From JANQSP01 sp965226095 (lineage in GTDB: Bacteria; Bdellovibrionota; Bdellovibrionia; Bdellovibrionales; UBA1609), in assembly GCA_965226095.1 (NCBI GenBank), contig OZ245336.1, positions 434,001 through 498,000 of the forward strand: a stretch of 64,000 nucleotides of DNA. Reading direction: 5' to 3'. The first letter of the stretch is position 1; every line of letters starts with the position of its first letter. Positions 26,147-33,796 of the stretch are shown here, piece by piece. The notes below the pieces were generated by a model. It was given only the letters and a program-made list of their open reading frames with translations. It searched no databases and was not told the DNA's origin. The translations under genes were made by a program, and so were the position numbers.

Positions 26147-27033
26147 TGGATAGTATAAAATCATTTTTCTTACACCCTTTGGTTTTAAGTCTCGTGTTTG
26201 GAACTTTAATCTTTGTAATTACTTATATTCGCTTGCCTGGTGTTTTGCGGTTTTTTAAGAATAAAACATTTAGCTCTCAAAAAGAGATTTTAGATATTGT
26301 AGAAAAAATGCTACTGAAAATTTCTCCGGATAAAGTAGTGATGTGGCTTTGGAGTATTGGATTGGGACTGGGCTTCATTTTATTTTTAGTCTGTTGGCCT
26401 AATTTACTTTTAGGTCTGGGTGTAGGGGTTATTGGTTTTTTAGGAAGTTGGATGGGCGCTCAAATTTTTATGCGCAATATGTGGGAGACCCATTGTAACA
26501 AAGTGGTTAGTCAAATGGCGGAAGGTTTGATTGTCATGACAAATGGAGTAAAAGTAGGATTAAGTATAGTGCAAGCTATGGAAAGAACAGTAAAAAATAT
26601 AGGAGGTCCTTTGGGTCAGGAGCTTCAGTTGGTGCTCAATAAAGTACGTTTGGGAATGAGTGTAGAAGAAGCTTTGACAGAAATGGAATCCAGAGTGAAC
26701 CGACAAGATGTTACAATGATGGTTATATCTATTAATATTTTGAAAGAAACGGGTGGAAATATTGCAGAAACACTGGCTGTGATTGCTGACACTATTAGAG
26801 ATCGGCAAAAAATTGAACAAAAAATAAAAGCCTTAACGGCTCAGGGACGTATGCAGTCACTGATTTTATCAGCGATTCCTTTTATCATTTTGGGAGTAAT
26901 GTTTCTTGGCAATTCAAATTATGCTCGTCTAGTTTTAACTACACCTTTAGGCTGGGTTTGTCTTATTATTATTACCGGTATGGTAGGTATTGGTGGATTT
27001 TTAATGAAAAAGCTGATACAAATTAAAGTGTGA
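26146..27033 (+). CDS. tadB: Tad inner-membrane platform protein TadB (T2SSF domain)
   Basis: TadB and TadC form the inner-membrane platform contacting the CpaF ATPase. The T2SSF domain (about residues 125-265) shows SQMAEGLIVMTNGVKVGLSI, RLGMSVEEALTEMESRVNRQD, ETGGNIAETLAVIADTIRDR and LTAQGRMQSLILSAIPF, a close match to TadB. Membrane helices flank it. The start overlaps the cpaF stop (TAATGG). TadC would be expected next, but an RHS-type gene follows instead. Two divergent T2SSF genes lie at 40919-42153. Confidence 0.9.
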   Translation: MDSIKSFFLHPLVLSLVFGTLIFVITYIRLPGVLRFFKNKTFSSQKEILDIVEKMLLKISPDKVVMWLWSIGLGLGFILFLVCWPNLLLGLGVGVIGFLGSWMGAQIFMRNMWETHCNKVVSQMAEGLIVMTNGVKVGLSIVQAMERTVKNIGGPLGQELQLVLNKVRLGMSVEEALTEMESRVNRQDVTMMVISINILKETGGNIAETLAVIADTIRDRQKIEQKIKALTAQGRMQSLILSAIPFIILGVMFLGNSNYARLVLTTPLGWVCLIIITGMVGIGGFLMKKLIQIKV

Positions 27034-27058
27034 TTTTTTATAAATAGTGGGGTAAAAA

Positions 27059-28699
27059 ATGAAGAAAATTTTTATAAGTTTATTGTTTCTAATTGGTTAT
27101 TATGCACAAGCTTTGGTGGATACCAAGAATGCTAACTACACGAAAACTTTTGTGGATTTATCTTTTCCTGGAGCAGGAGTACCTCTTTTGATTGAACGAA
27201 CTTATAATTCCCGTTCTCTTTATCGAGGTTTATTTGGTTATGGTTGGTGTTCCAATTTGGAAACACGAGTGGATGTTATGCCTGACAATACGTTAAATGT
27301 AGTGGAATGTGGAGGAGGCCAGGAAATTTCCTTTGTTTCGAAAGATGCTAAGGGAAATAAAGCTGGGATTATTCAACAAATTATGGCGAAAGTTAAAAAG
27401 AAAAAAGGCTTGACCAAAAAGTATATTAAACAAGTGGAAAAAGATTTACATCAATCCACCCTTTTGCAGTCTGAGTTGATTCGCGCATTTGGTTTAAAAG
27501 GGAAAGTGCAAAAAGGAAAAGTCTATTTTGCTGTAGGAAAACAAAATCAAACTGTTCAAATGAAAGGGAATAAATATCATCGCCGATTAGCTAATGGTTA
27601 TATTCAGATTTTTAATGGTAGAGGCCAGTTAATTCAGGAAATGGATAAGTTTAGAAATTGGGTTAAAATAAATAGAAATGCCAAGAGACAAATAACAAGG
27701 ATGACGGATAATAAAGGACGTTCTTTGCGTTTTCAACCTAGTAAAACAGGATTTGAAATTCATGGTTCCAATAAACAAGTGGCAAAGTATGTCATATCAA
27801 ATGATAATTTAACAGAAGTGGTCAATAGTAAAAAAGAAAAAATGAAGTTTCTTTATGATAATCACCATAATTTAACTAATCTTCGTTATGCGGACAATAC
27901 GTCTGAAACTCTTACGTATAATAAGCAAAAGGATTGGGTGGTTTCTTTTAGAAATCGTCAAGATTGTTTGGAAACTTATGGGTATAAAACTAATAAGAAA
28001 AACTCTGACCATTATTGGACGACTGTAAGAAAAGTTTGTGGAAAACGAGTGACTAATCGAAGCCGTTATGAGTTTTGGAATAAAAAGAAAGCAGATGGAA
28101 GTAAGTTTCTCTTTCGAGCTCGACAGGAGGTTAATAAGCGGGTATCCGATATTACTTATGATATGAAGACAGGCTATCCTCTTTCTATTACCCGTAATCG
28201 TATGACTACTAAATATGTTTATTATCCTAATGGTCAATTAAAGTCCCGTTCTCATCCTGGTAAAATAGTAACTTTTTCCGGATATAAAAATAAATGTAAA
28301 AAGCCTACAAATATTCTTGTTCAGCAGTATCGCGGAAAAAAACAGGTGAGTAAAATTGTAACTAAAGTTACTTATGATCCTAAGAGATGTTATATAATGA
28401 TGGCACAACAGATGGGTACAGGACGATGGGTATCAGTACAAAGAGATGCTCAGGGACGGATTAGTCAAATGAGTGATCAATCAAAAAAGAAAATCGTTGT
28501 TCAATATAATGAAGTATTAAATAAACCAAAGGTGATTACTCGTCCAGGCGTAGGCTCTATTCAAGTGGAGTACGATAGCAATGGAAGAGTGGATCCTACA
28601 AAAGTGAAAACCAACCCTACAGTGGCGGCTCAAGTGGCTAATGTATTTAATGGTTTCCTGGAAGTGATCTCACCCGTCGCCATGGATATTAATATTTAA
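27059..28699 (+). CDS. Secreted RHS/YD-repeat protein with DUF6531-like N-terminus
   Basis: A signal peptide (residues 1-19) is followed by a DUF6531-like start, FPGAGVPLLIERTYNSRSLY then RGLFGYGWCSNLETRV, the segment found in RHS-type proteins. YD-like repeats run through the remainder: NGRGQLIQEMDKFRNWV, NLTNLRYADNTSETLTYN, YYPNGQLKSRSHPGK and DAQGRISQMSDQSKK. There is no RHS core-associated domain and no evident toxin tip, and at 546 residues the protein is short for the family. It follows tadB by 25 nt, so it may be exported or displayed with the Tad pilus. That role is inferred from position. Confidence 0.75.
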   Translation: MKKIFISLLFLIGYYAQALVDTKNANYTKTFVDLSFPGAGVPLLIERTYNSRSLYRGLFGYGWCSNLETRVDVMPDNTLNVVECGGGQEISFVSKDAKGNKAGIIQQIMAKVKKKKGLTKKYIKQVEKDLHQSTLLQSELIRAFGLKGKVQKGKVYFAVGKQNQTVQMKGNKYHRRLANGYIQIFNGRGQLIQEMDKFRNWVKINRNAKRQITRMTDNKGRSLRFQPSKTGFEIHGSNKQVAKYVISNDNLTEVVNSKKEKMKFLYDNHHNLTNLRYADNTSETLTYNKQKDWVVSFRNRQDCLETYGYKTNKKNSDHYWTTVRKVCGKRVTNRSRYEFWNKKKADGSKFLFRARQEVNKRVSDITYDMKTGYPLSITRNRMTTKYVYYPNGQLKSRSHPGKIVTFSGYKNKCKKPTNILVQQYRGKKQVSKIVTKVTYDPKRCYIMMAQQMGTGRWVSVQRDAQGRISQMSDQSKKKIVVQYNEVLNKPKVITRPGVGSIQVEYDSNGRVDPTKVKTNPTVAAQVANVFNGFLEVISPVAMDINI

Positions 28700-28740
28700 A
28701 AGTTAAGTAAATAACGGCGCTTAGGGAAGGAGCAAGGGTT

Positions 28741-29049
28741 ATGAGAGAGCAGGATGCTTTAAGAGATTTTTATTTTAATCGGAATAAGTTTTGTTCAATT
28801 ATTATTAGTTTGATATTTTTCATTTTTTCCAATCATGTTTATGGGGAGTCTGTTAAGGATATTATTTGTGTAGGACCTGATAATGCGGGTGATACTGCAT
28901 CTGAAGGTGGAACCAATCCATGTAATCTTCATGCAAGTGCAGCAGCTATAAATGTAAATGTAAATACAACTGTGCAAACAATAATAACAACTGCTGCTGC
29001 TGCTGACAATTCAGATAGTGATGCTGATTCAACCGGCAGCGTTCGATAA
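28741..29049 (+). CDS. Small secreted Ala/Asn/Thr-rich protein
   Basis: The 102-residue product has a hydrophobic segment (FCSIIISLIFFIFSNHVYG) that would serve as a signal peptide, then a two-cysteine stretch (IICVGPDNAG ... TNPCNLHAS) and a repetitive Ala/Asp/Ser tail. An AAGGAG ribosome site precedes the ATG. It may end the Tad-RHS transcription unit. No family is recognised. Confidence 0.5.
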   Translation: MREQDALRDFYFNRNKFCSIIISLIFFIFSNHVYGESVKDIICVGPDNAGDTASEGGTNPCNLHASAAAINVNVNTTVQTIITTAAAADNSDSDADSTGSVR

Positions 29050-29078
29050 AATTTTTCCTATCATATCTGCACAAAGCT

Positions 29079-29190
29079 CGTCATCCCTGCGAAAGCTTCG
29101 TCATCCCTGCGAAAGCAGGGATCCAGCCAACTGGATTCCCGCGTTCAAGGGACTGAAAGCTCTTAGAGAGCTTTCAAGGGAGAATGAAAA
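29079..29190. repeat. Family A and B palindromes, one apparently interrupted
   Basis: Two copies of CGTCATCCCTGCGAAAGC (29079-29096, 29099-29116) are followed by an inverted family B half (CTGGATTCCCGCG, from 29131). A family A unit CTGAAAGCTC ... GAGCTTTCA (29153-29176) then sits where the loop of that B unit should be. Beyond it, 29191-29365 shows nothing notable. Confidence 0.65.
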
Positions 29191-29365
29191 AATTACCTGC
29201 TTGTTTAATAATTAGCTCTTCAATTAACTTTTGAAAAGATTTTTAATGGTTTCCATTGCATTAATTGATCAAATAAAATCCCTTATATTTCAATAGTTTA
29301 TATGGTTTTAGAAACTTTTTTTTATTCTTAAAAGTTTTGGAACGGTTTTTGCATATTTATTTAAT

Positions 29366-30028
29366 ATGAAACCAGAAATAACTAATATAGATTTTTGTTT
29401 AAGTAATAAGCAAAAAGAACAAATCATCAAGTGGTGGTTGCCTGGTGTGATTTCCTATTTGAAAAGCAGGTACCAAACTCCCTGTATATATATGAATGGG
29501 GCTTTATCCGGTGGCTATCAATTGGATTGGTTTTATATTGGTTCTAAAACTTGCTTTCCGCTTTTTGCCGGAAAAGAAGCTTTAGGTGTATTAATTTTAT
29601 CCGCTTTATTGGATTATTTTGATGCAGGAGAAATCAGAAAAATGATCAATCGCATTTTACAGGATAGTGTAGATAGTGTGTCTATTAATAGATCTATAAA
29701 AGAAAAAAAACCGGTTTTTCCTATATTAGTTCAGCAGAATACAGAAGAAGAGGTTTTAAAACTAGCTCATGATTTATATCTGCAAACCTCAGATTTTGCT
29801 TTTTTAACTGGAGATGAATTAGAGTGGACAGAGAATGTTTTTAAGAAAATGGATGGAATTTTTTTATGTATTCCTTCCTTTCATAAATTATCCAGTACTC
29901 AGAAAGAGATTTTAATAAATAACTTACCTTCTTTGCAATCATCTTCTATAGTACTTGGTATCTGTGCCAATGAAGAACTGCCAATCGACATTAAAGACAC
30001 ATTTCATTATTATTGTTCAGAACTATAA
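29366..30028 (+). CDS. Hypothetical protein, possibly a degenerate sigma-54 activator-like protein
   Basis: The 220-residue protein has no clear family. The N-terminal half (PLFAGKEALGVLILSALLDYF) resembles a GAF-like sensory core. The C-terminal half (KMDGIFLCIPSFHKLSSTQK, then a helix and SSIVLGICANEEL) recalls the order of the AAA+ core of NtrC-type activators, where a Walker B strand, an LxxxxQ helix and an ATN-like strand follow each other. No Walker A or GAFTGA motif is present, so it could not act as an activator. This similarity is by eye and weak. No strong ribosome site is seen. Confidence 0.45.
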   Translation: MKPEITNIDFCLSNKQKEQIIKWWLPGVISYLKSRYQTPCIYMNGALSGGYQLDWFYIGSKTCFPLFAGKEALGVLILSALLDYFDAGEIRKMINRILQDSVDSVSINRSIKEKKPVFPILVQQNTEEEVLKLAHDLYLQTSDFAFLTGDELEWTENVFKKMDGIFLCIPSFHKLSSTQKEILINNLPSLQSSSIVLGICANEELPIDIKDTFHYYCSEL

Positions 30029-30105
30029 AATAGTATTAAATTAAAAAAAACCAGTGTTTTTCTAGCTTGCATTCAAAGGAAAACTAAGCGTACACTATAA
30101 AAGTA

Positions 30106-30792
30106 ATGCAAGTGACTAGTTTTTTAAAAAAATTAAAACCTTATTACTTTCGTCTTCTGGCTGGAGCTTTATTTTGTGTTTTGCTTCTTAGTACATGGTT
30201 TCTTTTTTACCAAAAGCCGGACTATCCGGAAGAAATACATATTTCTTTGCAAGAGCAATTAAAACATATCATACAAGAAGCTTTTTATAATAAAGAAGAA
30301 GGTATTCATAATTTACAGTTTCAAAAAATGCAGACATCGGTAATGACTAGAAGTAATCGAATCAAAGCAGAATTTAAATATTCTTTTATGGATAAAAATA
30401 ATACGAAAATTATAGTAGTTGGTGTTGCTCAAATGAAGCGAAGTCATCCGGATTCAGAGACAAAGCACGATATATGGTTGATGGATCATTTTGAAACTAA
30501 ACCACCAGTTTTAGAGTTTAGTCAGCCAATTGTGCTATTGTCCAATAAAAAAGAAACATTAGTTGAAGATGATAATGGAAATGAAGAAGATTCAGCTGTT
30601 GATGGTAATGGCTTGGCTAATGATAAAGATAATAATGAATATTTATCAGAACAAGAAGAAGATCTTGATATGGAACAAATTCATTCAAATGAAATAGAAA
30701 GTGTTGATGGTCAACCTGAACCTGCCTCAGAAATAGAAGAATCTGTTCCCGAAGAAGCAGAGCAACCGATTTCCGATACAGAAGAGCAATGA
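30106..30792 (+). CDS. Membrane-anchored protein with acidic C-terminal tail
   Basis: One membrane helix (residues 17-35) follows a basic N-terminus. A periplasmic or extracytoplasmic domain of about 110 residues (residues 45-150, LKHIIQEAFYNKEEGIHNLQ) is followed by about 75 residues very rich in Glu and Asp. The gene ends in an ATGA overlap with the RNase H gene, indicating co-translation. No family is recognised, and the link with RNase H is probably only operonic. Confidence 0.55.
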   Translation: MQVTSFLKKLKPYYFRLLAGALFCVLLLSTWFLFYQKPDYPEEIHISLQEQLKHIIQEAFYNKEEGIHNLQFQKMQTSVMTRSNRIKAEFKYSFMDKNNTKIIVVGVAQMKRSHPDSETKHDIWLMDHFETKPPVLEFSQPIVLLSNKKETLVEDDNGNEEDSAVDGNGLANDKDNNEYLSEQEEDLDMEQIHSNEIESVDGQPEPASEIEESVPEEAEQPISDTEEQ

Positions 30793-31241
30793 AATATAAG
30801 ACAATTAAAAAAGGTGTGGCATCTGGTTGGCCGGAATCTGTATTGATTCATACAGATGGAGCCAGTAGAGGAAATCCAGGCCCCGCTTCTACAGGCATTG
30901 CCGTGTATGATGAAAAGGGAGAACTTTTCTATGAAGAAGCCAGTGCATTGGGTGAGCAAACTAATAATTATGCGGAATATTCAGCAGTTTTAAAAGCTTT
31001 AAAACTCAGTACTGCAAATAAAATAAAATCTCTGATTTTAAAAAGTGATAGTGAGTTTTTAATTAAACAATTACAAGGTCTTTATAAAGTTCGATCAGAA
31101 AATATTAAAAGTTTATATAAAAACTGCAAATTGTACGAAAGTCGAATTTCTAAAGTGGAATTTCAACATGTACGAAGAGAATATAATAAAAAAGCTGATG
31201 AGCTTGCCAACCTCATATTAGATGATATGGATATAATTTAA
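30789..31241 (+). CDS. rnhA: Type 1 ribonuclease H
   Basis: RNase H cleaves RNA in RNA-DNA hybrids. The 150-residue protein keeps the four acidic residues: Asp in IHTDGASRGNPGPAS, Glu in NNYAEYSAVLKAL, Asp in LKSDSEFLIKQL, and Asp in NKKADELANLIL. The shape is that of the RnhA-like group lacking the basic protrusion of E. coli RNase HI. Translation is coupled to the upstream membrane protein by ATGA. A minus-strand grxB gene ends 18 nt downstream. Confidence 0.92.
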   Translation: MKYKTIKKGVASGWPESVLIHTDGASRGNPGPASTGIAVYDEKGELFYEEASALGEQTNNYAEYSAVLKALKLSTANKIKSLILKSDSEFLIKQLQGLYKVRSENIKSLYKNCKLYESRISKVEFQHVRREYNKKADELANLILDDMDII

Positions 31242-31259
31242 TTTTTTTTTTGTAATTTC

Positions 31260-31916
31260 TTAGGCTACAGCAATATCTGTGTTAAGAGGAATCTTTGTTT
31301 TTTGAGAGCAAGTGTTCATGTATTGTTTTAATGGTTCAGGAAAAGGCATATCTTTAACAATGGTTAAAGCTCTTAAAACAGCAAACAAATGAAAATCATT
31401 TAAACTGAGTGTTGAACCTAAGTACCAGTTATCAGAGTTCGGAATTTTTTTAGCAATTGTCTCCAATATTTGATAAGCTTCTTTTTTTAATTCTTTTGTT
31501 TTTTCCAAAGCAGAAGAAAATGGTCCAATCATTTTTTCTTTTTTATTTTGAAAATATTGTTGAGCAGAAGAAGTTTTAAATTCCTCCATACTGGATTGTG
31601 GCCAACGAGGAATAATTAGCGAAGAATAACTTAAACGAATATCAGTCAATGCGTTCATTAAAGCAGAGTCTTCTTCCATAAGAATTGTTTGAGGAGGAAA
31701 TTTTTTATCAATGTACTGAATAATATCCAAGCTTTCTGGCATAAATGTTCCCTCCGGAGTTTCCAGTATGGGGAGCATTTTTTGGCCAATCATGGAAATA
31801 GGAGTTGTTTCATCATCGTTGAGTAAAACAATATTTTCAACCGGCTGATTTTTTAATCCAAAAATCATACGTGCTTTCACACAATAAGGACAATGATCAT
31901 AAATAAACAGTTTCAT
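31260..31916 (-). CDS. grxB: Glutaredoxin 2
   Basis: Grx2 is a large, GST-like glutaredoxin using glutathione. The active site is YDHCPYCVKARMIFGLKN at the N-terminus, followed by VLLNDDETTPISMIGQKMLP and MPESLDIIQYIDKKFP, all close to the enterobacterial GrxB. The C-terminal helical domain includes LSLNDFHLFAVLRAL. Length is 218 residues, matching the family (about 215). The strong likeness to a mostly gammaproteobacterial protein makes horizontal acquisition possible but not shown. Confidence 0.95.
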   Translation of the reverse strand: MKLFIYDHCPYCVKARMIFGLKNQPVENIVLLNDDETTPISMIGQKMLPILETPEGTFMPESLDIIQYIDKKFPPQTILMEEDSALMNALTDIRLSYSSLIIPRWPQSSMEEFKTSSAQQYFQNKKEKMIGPFSSALEKTKELKKEAYQILETIAKKIPNSDNWYLGSTLSLNDFHLFAVLRALTIVKDMPFPEPLKQYMNTCSQKTKIPLNTDIAVA

Positions 31917-32040
31917 AATTTTCTCCAGTGCTTTTGTACTTACTTATCATGTTTACATCTATGTTGTCATCTCTGTAAGTGTTTCGTCATATTTATTTTT
32001 GTAAATATATACAAAGATAAGAGATTACAGTTCCCAAAAT

Positions 32041-32148
32041 TTTTATAAGTGATAAATTTGGTCTTGAGGGCTCCTGCCCAAGGATGGTCCTTGGCAGGCT
32101 GAGCACAGGATGTGCGTCCCGAAAAGATTAAATTTATCACTTATAAAA
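32041..32148. repeat. Structured repeat core, copy 1, in a perfect 19-bp inverted repeat
   Basis: The arms at 32041-32059 and 32130-32148 are exact complements. The core between them (about 32060-32128) contains a hairpin with stem CCTGCC / GGCAGG extended by AAGGA / TCCTT, and a second one GCACA / TGTGC. A copy in opposite orientation lies at 59034-59151. It lies between grxB and rnpB, in a region with no gene. Confidence 0.8.
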
Positions 32149-32246
32149 TATATTTGTTTGGTACAAAAACAGGTATCCAGTAGGAGTCTTACATATTTCT
32201 AACAAAAATATTCACTATTATGAAAAATTATGATATGCATTTAATC

Positions 32247-32577
32247 GTGGGATTTGCGAGTGATCGCTGAAAAAAGTTTTCTTTTTTCAGAGGAAAGTCC
32301 GGACTCCAAATGGCAGTGCAAAAGGTAGAATGCCTTTCCACCTGTAAAGGTGAGGACCAGTGGAACAGAAAGCAAGTCCGGGTCTTTTATTTTTATAAAA
32401 GATCGCTGGAGTGAAATCAGCTAAACTCTGCACGGAGCAAGATCAAATAAGAAAGCGTTTGAATGCGGCCAGTATGATGCTTTCGGGTCGATCGCATAGA
32501 TGAATGATTACTTCCTCCTGTTGTTTTTAACCGGTTAATCAGGAGTAGACAGAATCCGGCTTACAGCAAATCCCACT
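32247..32577 (+). ncRNA. rnpB: RNase P RNA
   Basis: The catalytic RNA of RNase P processes tRNA 5' ends. The conserved GAGGAAAGTCCGGACTCC block lies at about 32290, and AGACAGAATCCGGCTTACAG at about 32548. The P1 stem is GTGGGATTTGC (32247-32257) paired with GCAAATCCCAC (32566-32576). The length of about 330 nt is slightly short for a bacterial type A RNA. A U-rich stretch follows. Expression is in the same direction as the transaldolase gene. Confidence 0.95.
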
Positions 32578-32628
32578 CAACCGGTCTTTTTATTTGACTT
32601 AATAATTCATAAAGTTCTAATTTAAGCT

Positions 32629-33270
32629 ATGAAATTTTTTGTAGACAGTGCAGATTTAAAACAGATTCAAGAAATTTATTCCTGGTTTCCACTGGATGGT
32701 GTAACAACGAATCCTTCCTTAGTGGCTAAGAGCGGCACAGATCATCATCAGCTTATCAAATCAGTGTGTGAGCTTGTCAAAGGCGGTGCTATTAGCGCTG
32801 AGGTGCTGGCTACAGATACTGAAGGGATGTTAAAGGAAGCGAGAGTATTGGCTGGTCTGCACTCTCAGGTAGTGGTGAAACTCCCTCTAATAAAAGAAGG
32901 TTTAATGGCCACTCATCAGCTTTCCAAAGAAAATATTAAAACCAATTTGACTTTGTGTTTTTCTCCTCTGCAAGCTTTATTGGCCGCCAAAGCCGGAGCC
33001 ACAATGGTGTCCATTTTTGTAGGTCGCTTGGATGATATTGGAGCAGATGGTATGTCTGTTGTGGAACAAACTTTACAAATATTTTCCAATTATAATTTAA
33101 ACACGCAGGTATTAGTTGCCAGCGTGAGAAGTGTATTTCATATCCTCACTTCAGCGGAAATGGGGGCAGATATTATTACTATTCCTCCTAAGTTATTTCC
33201 TCAGTTAGTGGAACATCCTTTGACTAAAATTGGTTTGGAAAAATTTTTAAAAGATGCTGGAAAAATTTAA
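32629..33270 (+). CDS. Transaldolase / fructose-6-phosphate aldolase family (short form)
   Basis: Short-form transaldolases of about 215 residues transfer dihydroxyacetone units in the pentose phosphate pathway, and FSA acts as an aldolase. The start MKFFVDSADLKQIQEI, the segment VTTNPSLVAKSG, and the Schiff-base lysine in QVVVKLPLIKEG are family hallmarks. Later blocks include FSPLQALLAAKAGATMVSIF and LVASVRSVFHILTSAEMGAD. Whether the activity is transaldolase or F6P aldolase cannot be told from these motifs. Confidence 0.93.
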   Translation: MKFFVDSADLKQIQEIYSWFPLDGVTTNPSLVAKSGTDHHQLIKSVCELVKGGAISAEVLATDTEGMLKEARVLAGLHSQVVVKLPLIKEGLMATHQLSKENIKTNLTLCFSPLQALLAAKAGATMVSIFVGRLDDIGADGMSVVEQTLQIFSNYNLNTQVLVASVRSVFHILTSAEMGADIITIPPKLFPQLVEHPLTKIGLEKFLKDAGKI

Positions 33271-33273
33271 AAA

Positions 33274-33396
33274 ATGAAAACAGGTTTCTTTATTTTTTTA
33301 TTTTTTGTAATTAGTTTATCGGTTTGGTTTTTTCCACAAGAAATGAATAAAGTATACTTCATGGGATTTTCCGATCCCATTATTTTATCTAACTGA
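33274..33396 (+). CDS. Possible small membrane protein of 40 residues
   Basis: The frame starts 3 nt after the transaldolase stop. It encodes MKTGFFIFLFFVISLSVWFF followed by 20 polar residues with MNKVYFMGFSDPIILSN at the end, so a single signal-like helix is likely. Its TGA is created by the first bases of a family A palindrome (CTGAAAG). The ribosome site is weak. The frame may be a remnant cut by repeat insertion. Confidence 0.35.
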   Translation: MKTGFFIFLFFVISLSVWFFPQEMNKVYFMGFSDPIILSN

Positions 33397-33626
33397 AAGC
33401 TCTTAGAGAGCTTTCAGTTGACTGGATTCCTGCTTTCGCAGGAATGACAAGTGAGAGCTTTCAGTTGACTGGATTCCTGCTTTCGCAGGAATGACAAGTG
33501 AGAGCTTTCAGTTGACTGGATTCCTGCTTTCGCAGGAATGACGAGTACCTAGAGCTTTCAGAGTATTAAACTTTTCAGCCTTTTAAGTTTTCAAAGTTTG
33601 TCATCCCTGCGAAAGCAGGGATCCAG
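33393..33626. repeat. Tandem 47-bp composite of family A and B palindromes
   Basis: A complete family A unit (33393-33417) is followed by three units of 47 bp starting at 33408, 33455 and 33502. Each unit joins an A half (GAGCTTTCAG) to a B palindrome (CTGGATTCCTGCTTTCGCAG). A further B unit lies at 33600-33626. The remaining 33627-33719 has no recognisable feature. Confidence 0.8.
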
Positions 33627-33719
33627 AAATCTTAATTATTACTTTAGGAATATCAATAAGACTAAAGGCTGGTATAAATATCATTCAGTTAATTTATAAA
33701 CTCTAGTGAAATTTAATAT

Positions 33720-33747
33720 TTGCAAAAAAAATGGGGGGGGGTAGAAT
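33720..33747 (+). promoter_or_regulatory. Promoter of the ankyrin cassette with a G9 tract in the spacer
   Basis: TTGCAA at 33720-33725 and TAGAAT at 33742-33747 are 16 bp apart. The spacer ends in nine consecutive G at 33733-33741. The same geometry (16-bp spacer, TAGAAT) is seen at 59407-59434 upstream of the related cassette, where the nine bases read AGGTGGCGA. The agreement supports this being the promoter of both. Confidence 0.6.
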
Positions 33748-33796
33748 AGACTTTAGCTGTTTTATCTATAAATTGTGAAATTGTAAGGAGTTAAGT

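Noticed and set aside
27059..28699. Polymorphic RHS toxin with immunity gene
   Set aside because: There is no RHS core-associated domain, no distinct C-terminal toxin region and no clear immunity gene after it.
29018..29215. 65-residue frame downstream of the small secreted protein
   Set aside because: It overlaps that gene and consists mainly of translated A and B palindromes.
33408..33548. Regular 47-bp repeats suggesting a CRISPR array
   Set aside because: The units are contiguous copies without unique spacers, are built from palindromes found elsewhere, and have no cas genes nearby.
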